Shown here: piece after piece, positions 9,955 through 16,849 of the stretch
Layout: the number at the start of each line of letters is the position of its first letter
Numbering within the stretch: position 1 is the first letter of the stretch
NCBI RefSeq assembly: GCF_003024195.1
Contig: NZ_KZ679039.1
Span: 598,285-662,284, forward strand
Length of the DNA: 64,000 nt
Source: Streptomyces dioscori
GTDB lineage: Bacteria > Actinomycetota > Actinomycetes > Streptomycetales > Streptomycetaceae
Direction: 5' to 3'
Translations under genes and position numbers: made by a program
The notes under the pieces: model-generated
The model's input: the letters and a program-made list of their open reading frames with translations, nothing else
What the model was told of the DNA's origin: nothing
Databases searched by the model: none

Positions 9955-10006
9955 CTCAACTGTTCGGCGTGTGTACCTCGTTCGAGGGTCAGAATACGGC
10001 AGCCGC

Positions 10007-10036
10007 TTGCACCTTCCTAAGATTAGGAAATACCGT
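10007..10036 (+). promoter_or_regulatory. Putative sigma-70-type promoter of the ATPase gene
   Basis: TTGCAC, 18-bp spacer, TACCGT. It resembles HrdB-type promoters (TTGaca, TAnnnT). The spacer contains the palindromic operator. The resulting leader to the ATG at 10147 would be about 105 nt. Confidence 0.45.
10014..10029. promoter_or_regulatory. Palindromic operator between XRE regulator and ATPase gene
   Basis: Perfect 7-bp arms, TTCCTAA-GA-TTAGGAA. On the plus strand it fills the spacer of TTGCAC (10007-10012) and TACCGT (10031-10036). On the minus strand it covers the -35 region of a promoter whose -10 is TATTCT (9991-9996 reversed), about 35 bp before the regulator start. Binding would block both directions. 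The regulator identity is inferred from the neighbouring XRE gene. Confidence 0.6.
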
Positions 10037-10146
10037 CAGTGACGCAACGAACACGCTGCGGAAGCGCACCACTCCGTCCTGCCATGACGGCTGCGGCCCT
10101 GCCACCGCCGTGCACCCACCCCGCACCCCACGCCTGGAGCTGACGC

Positions 10147-10560
10147 ATGTCCGAAGACGAGAACCAACCCTGGGAGTACTCCCTCTCCATCCCCAACGAC
10201 CCCCGTGGCGTCACCATCTCGCGCCGCACCCTCCGCCTGATCCTGACCATGCACGGGCTGATCCGCCTCGTCGATGTCGCCGAACTCCTCGCGACCGAGT
10301 TGATCGCCAACGCCGTACTCCACACGAAGGGACCCGCGACCCTGCGGGTTTGCTGGTCGGTCGGGGTCCTGCGGATCGGCGCGTGGGACACGGACCCCGA
10401 ACCGCCCGAGCCGCCCGGAGAGCTGACGGCGCTCACCGACGCCGAGGGCGGCAGAGGCCTGGCCCTGGTCCACGCGTGCGCCGACGCCTGGGGCTGGCAC
10501 CCCTTGTTCCGACACGGCAACCGAGGCAAGTACGTGTGGTGTGATCTGGCCGCCGTGTGA
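10147..10560 (+). CDS. RsbW-like histidine-kinase-type ATPase
   Basis: 137 aa, ATG with GGAG nine bases upstream. The N-box ELIANAVLHT and the later GGRGLALVHACADAWG mark the HATPase_c_2 fold of anti-sigma kinases. Such single-domain ATPases commonly sit beside XRE/DUF5753 and DUF397 genes in Streptomyces. The G1 box is weak (AWDTDPEPP instead of DxGxG), so kinase activity is uncertain. It is divergent from the XRE regulator and shares its operator; its 3' end converges on the sigma-lectin fusion gene with only 5 bp between stops. Confidence 0.85.
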   Translation: MSEDENQPWEYSLSIPNDPRGVTISRRTLRLILTMHGLIRLVDVAELLATELIANAVLHTKGPATLRVCWSVGVLRIGAWDTDPEPPEPPGELTALTDAEGGRGLALVHACADAWGWHPLFRHGNRGKYVWCDLAAV

Positions 10561-10565
10561 GCCGA

Positions 10566-12092
10566 TCAGCTTGCGCCCGCTCTCCAGCGTTGGATCGTCC
10601 CGCCCGTGTCCGGCGCCAGGTCCAGGGTGTTGTTGCCCGTCGGGGTCAGGGCGTGGTCCGGGGCTATCGCCGGGCGGAGTGCGCCCTTCGAAGTCACCGC
10701 GAAGCGTAGGTTCGGGCCGTTGTGGCCGTTGAGCGAGGCGCATTCCCAGATGCCCACGCCGTCGTCGGTCGCGCCCCGGCTGTCCAGGCAGAAGTCGGGA
10801 TCGGCGTACGACCGCAATGCGCCCTCGTCGGCGTCGACGCGCCAGCGTTGCGTGCGGGACGAGGTGCAGGGTGCCGTGATGACGTCCGTGCCCTTCTCCA
10901 GGTCGCCGTTGTCGATGTCCAGGCAGCGGCCCGAGGCGAGGTTCACCACCTGGGTGTAGGCGCCCCCGGGAGGGTGTGCGGGTGGGGGTGGCGACTTCGT
11001 GGGGCTGGGGCTGGCGCTGGGGCTCGGGCTGTACGTCGGCTGCGGGGAGCTGGGGGTGCCCGTGGGGGAGGGCAGCGGGTTCGTCGGGACCGTCGCCGTC
11101 ACCGTCACCGGTGGGCGGGGCGGAGTCGCCCTGCCGTCCACCTCCTGTGAGGGGACGAGGAACAGGAGCAGCGGGGCCAGGGCCACCCCGAGTGCCGCCG
11201 AGGTGAGGACGAAGCGGCGGGAGGGCGGCCAAGGGCTCGGATGAGTTCGCTGAGTCCGCCCGTGGGCGTCGGCGTGGGCGTGCGTTCCGGGGCCGAGTGT
11301 CGCCGCGTACGCCGTGCCTCCCCAGGGAAGCAGGCCCTCCGCCAGCGCCGTACGCCGGTCGTCCCGCAGTGCCGACAGCACCTCGTACGCCGTCGCGCAG
11401 TGTCCGCACTCGGCCAGGTGGGCCCGCAGATCCGCACTGTGACGAGGGTGGTCGGGGCGTACCGACTCCTCGATCAGCCGGCGGAAGTCCTGGCAGCGCG
11501 GGTCCCCGGACGCGGCGAGGTGGGACTTCAGGAACGTCGCGCGCAGTGCCTGGAGCGAGGACTCCAGCCCGTACGTCACGTCCTGGCGTGTGACGCCCAG
11601 CAGTCCCGCCGTCTCGTCCTCGGGCTCCCGCTCGACCAGCCCGTACCAGATGAGGCCCTGGACCCGCGTGGGGAGCGAGCGGAACGCGTCCAGCATCGGC
11701 GGGGTCGGGCCGCCTGGGCCCGCCTCGTGCAGCCGCGCGAGCAGGCCGGGGTCGAGGCGGCGTGAGCGCTGGTCCCCGGCCCATGCGGCGGCCAGCCGCC
11801 AGGCCAGGAGCAGGAGTTGGTGCCGCCACGGTCCGCGCGGGTCCGTGCCGCGCTCGGTCTCCCGCGCGGCGAGCGTGAACGCGTGGGCCGTCAGGTCCCG
11901 GGCCGCGTACTCGCCGGTGGTGCACAGGCGGGCGTACGCGAGCACCGCGGGGCGGTGGCGGGCGCGCAGCTCATACAGCGCCGCGTCCCTGGTCGCGGAG
12001 TCGGCGCGCAGCAGTTCCGTTAGCCGTGCGTCGGACGCTCCCGTGTGCACGCCTGCGCCGGGCCGGTCGTCGTCGCCCTCGCCCCGAGCCAT
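10566..12092 (-). CDS. ECF-like sigma factor fused to zinc-binding anti-sigma segment, TM helix and ricin B lectin
   Basis: 508 aa; the ATG follows GGGGAGG with 7-base spacing. Domains in order: sigma region 2-like helices (about 22-110); a region 4-like segment (about 132-185, SLPTRVQGLIWYGL..GVTRQDVTYGLESSLQALR); an HxxxCxxC motif (H225, C229, C232) as in zinc anti-sigma domains; one membrane helix (about 293-314); a Pro/Ser/Thr linker; and a ricin-type beta-trefoil (about 378-506) with LASGRCLDIDNGD and QRWR repeats. The lectin should be outside and the sigma part inside. Fused architectures of this sort are known among actinobacterial ECF groups. The sequence is one open frame with no sign of frameshift. 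Confidence 0.82.
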   Translation of the reverse strand: MARGEGDDDRPGAGVHTGASDARLTELLRADSATRDAALYELRARHRPAVLAYARLCTTGEYAARDLTAHAFTLAARETERGTDPRGPWRHQLLLLAWRLAAAWAGDQRSRRLDPGLLARLHEAGPGGPTPPMLDAFRSLPTRVQGLIWYGLVEREPEDETAGLLGVTRQDVTYGLESSLQALRATFLKSHLAASGDPRCQDFRRLIEESVRPDHPRHSADLRAHLAECGHCATAYEVLSALRDDRRTALAEGLLPWGGTAYAATLGPGTHAHADAHGRTQRTHPSPWPPSRRFVLTSAALGVALAPLLLFLVPSQEVDGRATPPRPPVTVTATVPTNPLPSPTGTPSSPQPTYSPSPSASPSPTKSPPPPAHPPGGAYTQVVNLASGRCLDIDNGDLEKGTDVITAPCTSSRTQRWRVDADEGALRSYADPDFCLDSRGATDDGVGIWECASLNGHNGPNLRFAVTSKGALRPAIAPDHALTPTGNNTLDLAPDTGGTIQRWRAGAS

Positions 12093-12264
12093 GCGTCCGC
12101 CTCCCCTGCGCCCGTACCGTCACTCGCTCGACTGCTGACGTACCAGCCAGTTTGCCGGGTGACCATAGTGAGGGAAGGGGGCCGGTGGGGAAAGGGGTTC
12201 CCGTGGGTAACTCGGGTGCGTCGAATGGGGGATGAGAGGTGACCGGGAGGGGGGCCGGCAGAAA

Positions 12265-12303
12265 GCGCGGGGCCGAGCCGGTCACTCCGGCTCGGCCCCG
12301 CGC
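12265..12303. terminator. Perfect 17-bp hairpin terminator downstream of sigma gene
   Basis: Arms GCGCGGGGCCGAGCCGG and its exact complement around a TCACT loop. It lies about 50 bp past the stop of the minus-strand sigma gene. No T-run follows, which is common for Streptomyces terminators. Confidence 0.8.
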
Positions 12304-12324
12304 ATGTCCTGCTACGGCGAAGGT

Positions 12325-12366
12325 GTCACTCCTCGACGGTCACTCCTTGAAGGTCACTCCTCGACG
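12325..12366. repeat. Three tandem 14-bp repeats over the sigma stop codon
   Basis: GTCACTCCTCGACG, GTCACTCCTTGAAG and GTCACTCCTCGACG run head to tail across the 3' end of the minus-strand sigma gene, so its final codons and stop are copied twice into the trailer. Confidence 0.85.
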
Positions 12367-13253
12367 GTCAGGCCCCTGCGCAGTCGCACCAGCGTCCGCG
12401 ACAGCAGTCGCGACACGTGCATCTGCGAGATGCCCAGCTCCTCGCCGATCTCCGACTGGGTCAGATTGGCGACGAAGCGCAGCGACAGGATCTGCCGGTC
12501 GCGGTGCGGAAGTTCGGCGATCAGCGGCTTCAGCGACTCCACGTACTCGATGCCTTCGAGCCCGTGGTCCTCGTAGCCGATCCGGTCCGCCAGCGCGCCC
12601 TCGGAGTCGTCCTCCTCGGGCTGGGCGTCCAGTGAGCTGGCCGTGTAGGCGTTGGACGCCGCCATGCCCTCGACGACCTCGTCGTTCGACAGCCCCAGAC
12701 GCTCCGCCAGCTCTCCCACCGTCGGAGCGCGGTCCAGTTGCTGTGCGAGTTCGTCGCCCGCCTTGGCCAGGTCGAGGCGGAGCTCCTGCAGCCTTCGCGG
12801 TACGCGCACCGACCATGACGTGTCACGGAAGAAGCGCTTGATCTCGCCGACGATGGTCGGCATCGCGAAAGTGGGGAACTCGACGCCACGGCTGAGTTCG
12901 AAGCGGTCGATCGCCTTGATCAGGCCTATCGTGCCGACCTGGATGATGTCTTCCATCGGCTCACTGCGGGAACGGAACCGGGAGGCGGCGAACTTGACCA
13001 GGGCGAGGTTGAGTTCGACCAGAGTGTTACGGACGTACGAGTACTCGGAGGTGCCTTCCTCCAGCGATTCGAGCCGCCCGAAGAGAGTCTTGGAGAGTGC
13101 TCGCGCGTCGACCGGGCCGACCTCCGCGAACGGGGGGATCTCGGGAAGCCCGGCGAGTCCGGCGTTCTCGTCGGCGGACTCTTCTTCCAGTTCGTCCAGA
13201 GGGCGTGTCGACGTCGCCCTCTGGGTCTGCGATGCGTCGAGCCGGGGTGACAT
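12354..13253 (-). CDS. SigB/SigF-family RNA polymerase sigma factor
   Basis: 299 aa from the ATG at 13251-13253 (MSPRLDASQ), chosen because GGAGG stands five bases before it; two further in-frame ATGs upstream have no ribosome-binding site. Region 2 (LVKFAASRFRSRSEPMEDIIQVGTIGL), region 3 (PRRLQELRLDLAKAGDEL) and region 4 (LPHRDRQILSLRFVANLTQSEIGEELGISQMHVSRLL) are intact. This is the general-stress/developmental class controlled by partner switching. The divergent STAS and ATPase genes give a plausible control set. From gene order it may correspond to sigI of S. coelicolor, but the arrangement differs from my memory of that locus, so no symbol is given. Confidence 0.93.
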   Translation of the reverse strand: MSPRLDASQTQRATSTRPLDELEEESADENAGLAGLPEIPPFAEVGPVDARALSKTLFGRLESLEEGTSEYSYVRNTLVELNLALVKFAASRFRSRSEPMEDIIQVGTIGLIKAIDRFELSRGVEFPTFAMPTIVGEIKRFFRDTSWSVRVPRRLQELRLDLAKAGDELAQQLDRAPTVGELAERLGLSNDEVVEGMAASNAYTASSLDAQPEEDDSEGALADRIGYEDHGLEGIEYVESLKPLIAELPHRDRQILSLRFVANLTQSEIGEELGISQMHVSRLLSRTLVRLRRGLTVEE

Positions 13254-13503
13254 GATGTCCTCCATCGTTCTCGGCATATGGCTGCCGATGCCAATACGTG
13301 CACTGCGGTGTGCGGCGCCTCCAAAGCCGGCCGTGTCGAAAACTGTCTCTACTAGCCCTACCCGCTTTCGTGACCCTCCCGCAAGTGAGTTATGCGGTGA
13401 AATGTCCGATTCTTGGCGGTTGTTCGGGTGTCAGAGTGTGCAGGGAAGGCGTAGGGTTCGAGTGCGTCAACGAACAACCACATCGGCCGGAAAGAGAGAC
13501 GGC

Positions 13504-13962
13504 ATGGACCGCGGGACGGTCGGCAGCGCACAGTCGGGCCGGCTTCTGGTCGAGGTGCGAGAAGAGGGCACTAGTGCCGTCGTCACCCCGGCGGGTGAGC
13601 TGGATCACCATACGGCGGATCTTCTGCGCGAACCGGTCGAGGGCTGCCTCGACCGCGGGTTCGTGCGTCTCGTCGTGGACTGTTCACGGTTGGAGTTCTG
13701 CGACTCCACCGGACTGAACGTCCTTCTCGGCGCCCGGCTGCGCGCCGAGGCCGCCGGCGGCGCGGTCCACCTGGCAGGAATGCTGCCGGTGGTGGCCCGG
13801 GTCTTCGAGATCACCGGGGCGGAGGCCGTCTTCACCGTGCACGACACGCTGGAAGCGGCATTGGACGACAAGGGCGGGGCAGGTGACTCCGCGGTGGCGG
13901 ACGGCTCCGCGGCGGCGGGCGAGGCCGGGACCGACCGGCCCGCGGCCGATCGGGGTGACTAG
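13504..13962 (+). CDS. STAS-domain anti-anti-sigma factor
   Basis: 152 aa; ATG at 13504 after GGAAAGAGAG. The STAS fold covers about residues 12-115, with the phosphorylatable serine in DCSRLEFCDSTGLNVLLGA. The C-terminal 35 residues are Ala/Gly/Asp-rich and disordered. It is divergent from the sigma gene and upstream of an RsbW-like ATPase, the standard partner-switch trio. In the family, the unphosphorylated form binds the anti-sigma ATPase and frees the sigma factor. The same frame stays open for about 60 codons after the TAG. Confidence 0.92.
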   Translation: MDRGTVGSAQSGRLLVEVREEGTSAVVTPAGELDHHTADLLREPVEGCLDRGFVRLVVDCSRLEFCDSTGLNVLLGARLRAEAAGGAVHLAGMLPVVARVFEITGAEAVFTVHDTLEAALDDKGGAGDSAVADGSAAAGEAGTDRPAADRGD

Positions 13963-14294
13963 TCGCCGCGGGACGCTGTCCTGCGGCACAGTTGTGTCCA
14001 GGCCGGCTTCGACGTGACGGACGTGATCGACGCGATCGACGTGATCAATGAGATCGACGTGATCAATGCGATAGCGGAGTCTCGACATCCATACCGAACT
14101 AGTGGGTGTTCCGACGGTTCGGTCGGGCAGGAGACATCCTGACTATGTCAACGGACGAACGGTAAGTACGCGGCAGTCCCGGACCACTCCCGGAGCCCGA
14201 GTGTCCTGAACTTTCCGAGTGCGCCGCATGTGCTGAATGTGCTGAGAACTGAGTCTTGAATCGTGAACTGGTGAATCGGTGAGGTGAAGCGCTG
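13963..14294. other. Gap with 9-bp tandem repeat array (14011-14073)
   Basis: 332 bp between the STAS and ATPase genes. It contains seven consecutive 9-bp units (GACGTGACG, GACGTGATC, GACGCGATC, GACGTGATC, AATGAGATC, GACGTGATC, AATGCGATA). Read in the STAS frame past its stop they would give a DVIDAIDVINEIDVINAI pattern, but there is no ribosome-binding site. The remainder holds a short GTTCCGACGGTTCGG repeat and no convincing gene. The GAGGTG before the next ATG is the ATPase ribosome-binding site. Confidence 0.7.
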
Positions 14295-14798
14295 ATGAGC
14301 ACCACCCGGCCTTACTCGCCGGGCGACCGCGGCCCTGAATCGGGCGACGGCGGCGCTTCCGGGACGTCTCCGGGCGGTACGTCCCCCGGGCCTCATGCCC
14401 GCCGGCTGAACTTCGACGGCGAGAGCGGGGTCGTACCGCTCGCCCGCGACTTCGCCCGGCAGGCGCTGTACGAGTGGGGGTGGCTGCCCGCGGCCACCGC
14501 CGATCGCCGGGCCGCGGCGGAGGACGTGCTGCTGGTCGTCTCCGAACTCGTCACCAATGCGTGCCTGCACGCCGAGGGGCCGGACGAGCTCTGGATCTCC
14601 TGCGAGAACAAGGTGCTGCGGATCGAGGTGTCCGACCGTGGGGCCGGTCAGCCCGCGCCGCGGACGCCGCATCGGGCCGGGCGGCCCGGGGGGCACGGAA
14701 TGTTCATCGTGCAGCGGCTGTGCCTGGACTGGGGTGTGATCCGGGCGGAGGGGGTTGCCGGTAAGACGGTCTGGGCGGAGCTGGGCGCGCCGGCGTAG
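14295..14798 (+). CDS. Anti-sigma factor ATPase (RsbW-like)
   Basis: 167 aa, ATG at 14295 with AGGTG upstream. The first 36 residues are Gly/Ser/Pro-rich. The HATPase_c_2 domain follows: N-box EDVLLVVSELVTNACLHAEG, G1 box VSDRGAGQPAP, and GGHGMFIVQRLCLDWG. These are the ATP and Mg sites of serine kinases that hold SigB-type sigma factors and phosphorylate STAS partners. Location beside the STAS and sigma genes supports membership of that switch. An intergenic repeat and a terminator follow. Confidence 0.9.
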   Translation: MSTTRPYSPGDRGPESGDGGASGTSPGGTSPGPHARRLNFDGESGVVPLARDFARQALYEWGWLPAATADRRAAAEDVLLVVSELVTNACLHAEGPDELWISCENKVLRIEVSDRGAGQPAPRTPHRAGRPGGHGMFIVQRLCLDWGVIRAEGVAGKTVWAELGAPA

Positions 14799-14875
14799 CC
14801 CTTTGCTGTGGCGTTGTCCTGTGTGAGGTGCGGTGCCCTGCGGCATGCGTTGGCCGCGTGTTCTCGGGTGCGGGT

Positions 14876-14925
14876 CCGGTGGGGGCTGGTCGCGCAATTC
14901 CCCGCGCCCCTGTCGGGGCGGTCCT
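14876..14925 (+). repeat. Streptomyces intergenic repeat, single forward copy
   Basis: GGTGGGGGCTGGTCGCGC followed by AATTCCCCGCGCCCCT, one copy of the element found throughout this window (core CAGTTCCCCGCGCCCCT). It lies between the anti-sigma gene and the next terminator. Confidence 0.85.
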
Positions 14926-14997
14926 TCGGACGCGCCCCTCCTGGAACGCTCTCCCCGAGTTGACCTCTGCCCCCGAGCGCCGCCCGTCGCTCATCCC

Positions 14998-15035
14998 GTG
15001 CGCATCGGATCCTCACGGATCCGGTGCGCATTTTG
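14998..15035 (+). terminator. Hairpin terminator before the surface operon
   Basis: TGCGCA-TC-GGATCC pairs with GGATCC-GG-TGCGCA around TCAC, with one two-base mismatch, and is followed by TTTTGTCTT. It is a good candidate for ending the STAS/anti-sigma transcript. Confidence 0.7.
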
Positions 15036-15086
15036 TCTTCCCTCGGTGAGGGGGCGGGCGTACCTTGACGGCCGATCTGATGTTCC

Positions 15087-15131
15087 GTCAGGAACTGACT
15101 CAGGAACTGTGCCAGGAATGTGTCAGGAACG
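15087..15131 (+). repeat. Four 12-bp-type repeats in the leader of the surface operon
   Basis: GTCAGGAACTGA, CTCAGGAACTGT, GCCAGGAATGT and GTCAGGAACG run in tandem, ending 20 bp before the GTG start. They could be a regulatory or RNA-binding element, or simple slippage. Confidence 0.7.
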
Positions 15132-15151
15132 CCTTCGGGAATGAGGGGACC

Positions 15152-15859
15152 GTGTCATACCGGACGTACCAGAAACGAACCGCAGCGCTCGCGTCCGCCG
15201 CGGCCCTGGCCGGCTCGGCGGTGCTGATGGCCGCCCCCGCAGCCCGGGCCGACGTGGTGGACGTCAACTATCAGTGCAAAACACCTATCGGTGACAAGTC
15301 GGCCGTCTCGCCCATCGACATCAAGAGTGTCAAGAGCGGCAGCGGCTACCGGCTCACGATGACCTTCGAGAAGGGTGTCTCGTCCAGCCCCGTCGAACTG
15401 GGCAAGGGCGCGATGAACCCGAGCGCGGTCATCAAACTCGGCGGCGCCGACAGCGGCACCGTGGCGGTCAAGGGTCCACCGAACCCGGACGCGATCCCCG
15501 CCAACACCCCCATCAAGATCACCGATCTGACCGGGACGTACACCCCGAAGGGCAGCGGCCAGGTCACGTTCACCGCGGGTGTGCTGACCATCAAGGCCCT
15601 CGGTACGACGACCACGTGCACGCCCGGCAACAGCCCGAAGCCCTCGCTGACCCTGACCGTCGCGGCGGCGGGCGGCGGCTCGACGGGCGGCTCGGGCACC
15701 ACCGGCTCGTCGCAGGACGCCCCGGCCGGCGGTGAGGAGCTGCCGCAGACCGGACCCGAGGACTCCGCGATAGCTCTAGGCACCCTCGGCGGCACCGTCC
15801 TGCTGGCGGGCGCGGCCGGCGTGCTGTGGCTGACCCGGCGCCACCAGGCCCGCGGCTGA
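15152..15859 (+). CDS. Secreted surface protein with LPQTG sortase signal
   Basis: 235 aa from GTG 15152 (GAGGGG upstream). A signal peptide spans about residues 1-34 (AAALAGSAVLMAAPAARA). One beta-rich domain follows (about 35-170, YQCKTPIGDKSAVSP to TIKALGTTTTCTP). Then come a Gly/Ser linker, an LPQTG motif, a membrane helix and the RRHQARG tail. The domain is clearly homologous to the second domain of the fourth gene of this operon. Conserved cysteines (YQC..TTTTC) may form a disulfide. Sortase anchoring to the wall is predicted; the ligand is unknown. Confidence 0.85.
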   Translation: MSYRTYQKRTAALASAAALAGSAVLMAAPAARADVVDVNYQCKTPIGDKSAVSPIDIKSVKSGSGYRLTMTFEKGVSSSPVELGKGAMNPSAVIKLGGADSGTVAVKGPPNPDAIPANTPIKITDLTGTYTPKGSGQVTFTAGVLTIKALGTTTTCTPGNSPKPSLTLTVAAAGGGSTGGSGTTGSSQDAPAGGEELPQTGPEDSAIALGTLGGTVLLAGAAGVLWLTRRHQARG

Positions 15860-15907
15860 GCCACCCCGCACCAGCCCTTCTGCAGCCCTTCTGCTCCGGA
15901 GCCGCCG

Positions 15908-16849
15908 ATGCCGTTCGCCGTCCGTGCCCTCTGCCTCGCCTCCGTGACCGTGCTCGGCGTCGCCCCGGTCTCCGCGGCCGACGCCGACTGGTCCGTCGTG
16001 CCCTCGGCGGGCGGCAGCCAGGACGGCCGGCCGTACTTCTACGCCGAGGGCGCGCCCGGCACGGTCCTCCAGGACACGGTGTCCGTGCGCAACCCCGGCG
16101 GAAAGCCGCTGACAGTACGGCTCCGGGGCGCCGACGCCGACAACGACGGAGACGGAACGCCCTCCGTACGGGCACGGGCGAAGGACACCGGAGCCTGGAT
16201 CACCTTCGCCGAACGGACGGTACGGATCCCCGCGCGCACCCGCGCCGACGTGCCCTTCACCGTGAGCGTCCCCGCGGACACCGCGCCCGGCGACCACCCC
16301 GGCGCGATCCTCGCGAGCGCCGGCGGCCGGACCGCGGCTGTACGCGTCCAGCTGCGCGTCGGCGGCCCGACCCTCTCGGCCCTCACGGTCGAGCACGTAC
16401 GGATCCGCGACGGCCGCATCTCCTACGAGCTGGTCAACCGCGGCACCACCGTGCTGACCCCGAAGCTCGCCGTACGCGCCGAGGGGCTGTTCGGCGAGGT
16501 GCTCGACCGGGCCCCGCGCACCCTGCCCGTCGAACTGCTCCCCGGCCGCCGCGTCCGCCTCGACGAACCCTGGCCGGACCCGCCCGCCCTCGACGGCGTC
16601 GACGTCGAGCTGACGGTCACGGCGGAGGGCGGGGCCCGCGCCGAGGCCACCGCGGAGGCGTGGTTCGCGCCGAGGGCCACGGTGGTGGCGGGTGTGCCGG
16701 CAGGCCTCGCGGTGTGCGCGGGCGGCGCCCTGTGGCTCGTGCGACGTGTGCGGCGGGTGGGGCGCGTACGGCGTCGGGGGCGGCCGGGGCCGACCGTGGC
16801 CGCCGGACAGCCGCGTACGGAAGTCGAGTCGACGGGAGCGGTGATGTGA
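15908..16849 (+). CDS. DUF916-like (WxL-interacting) secreted membrane-anchored protein
   Basis: 313 aa, ATG with GGAG six bases upstream. A signal peptide ends near ADADW. The ectodomain opens with DWSVVPSAGG and FYAEGAPGTVLQDTVSVRNPGGKPLTV, followed by VPADTAPGDHPGAILAS. These features resemble DUF916-type domains of WxL-associated proteins in Gram-positives. A membrane helix (VPAGLAVCAGGALWLV) and an Arg-rich cytoplasmic tail follow. The stop is ATGTGA, overlapping the next GTG, so it is co-translated with the following gene. Function is inferred from architecture and neighbours only. Confidence 0.75.
   Translation: MPFAVRALCLASVTVLGVAPVSAADADWSVVPSAGGSQDGRPYFYAEGAPGTVLQDTVSVRNPGGKPLTVRLRGADADNDGDGTPSVRARAKDTGAWITFAERTVRIPARTRADVPFTVSVPADTAPGDHPGAILASAGGRTAAVRVQLRVGGPTLSALTVEHVRIRDGRISYELVNRGTTVLTPKLAVRAEGLFGEVLDRAPRTLPVELLPGRRVRLDEPWPDPPALDGVDVELTVTAEGGARAEATAEAWFAPRATVVAGVPAGLAVCAGGALWLVRRVRRVGRVRRRGRPGPTVAAGQPRTEVESTGAVM

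Noticed and set aside
12652..13503. Long plus-strand frame leading into the STAS gene
   Set aside because: It is antisense to the sigma gene; STAS homology and the ribosome-binding site place the start at 13504.
13684..14088. Minus-strand open frame with IDHVD repeats
   Set aside because: It is the antisense reading of the 9-bp minisatellite and the STAS gene; no start signal or independent support.
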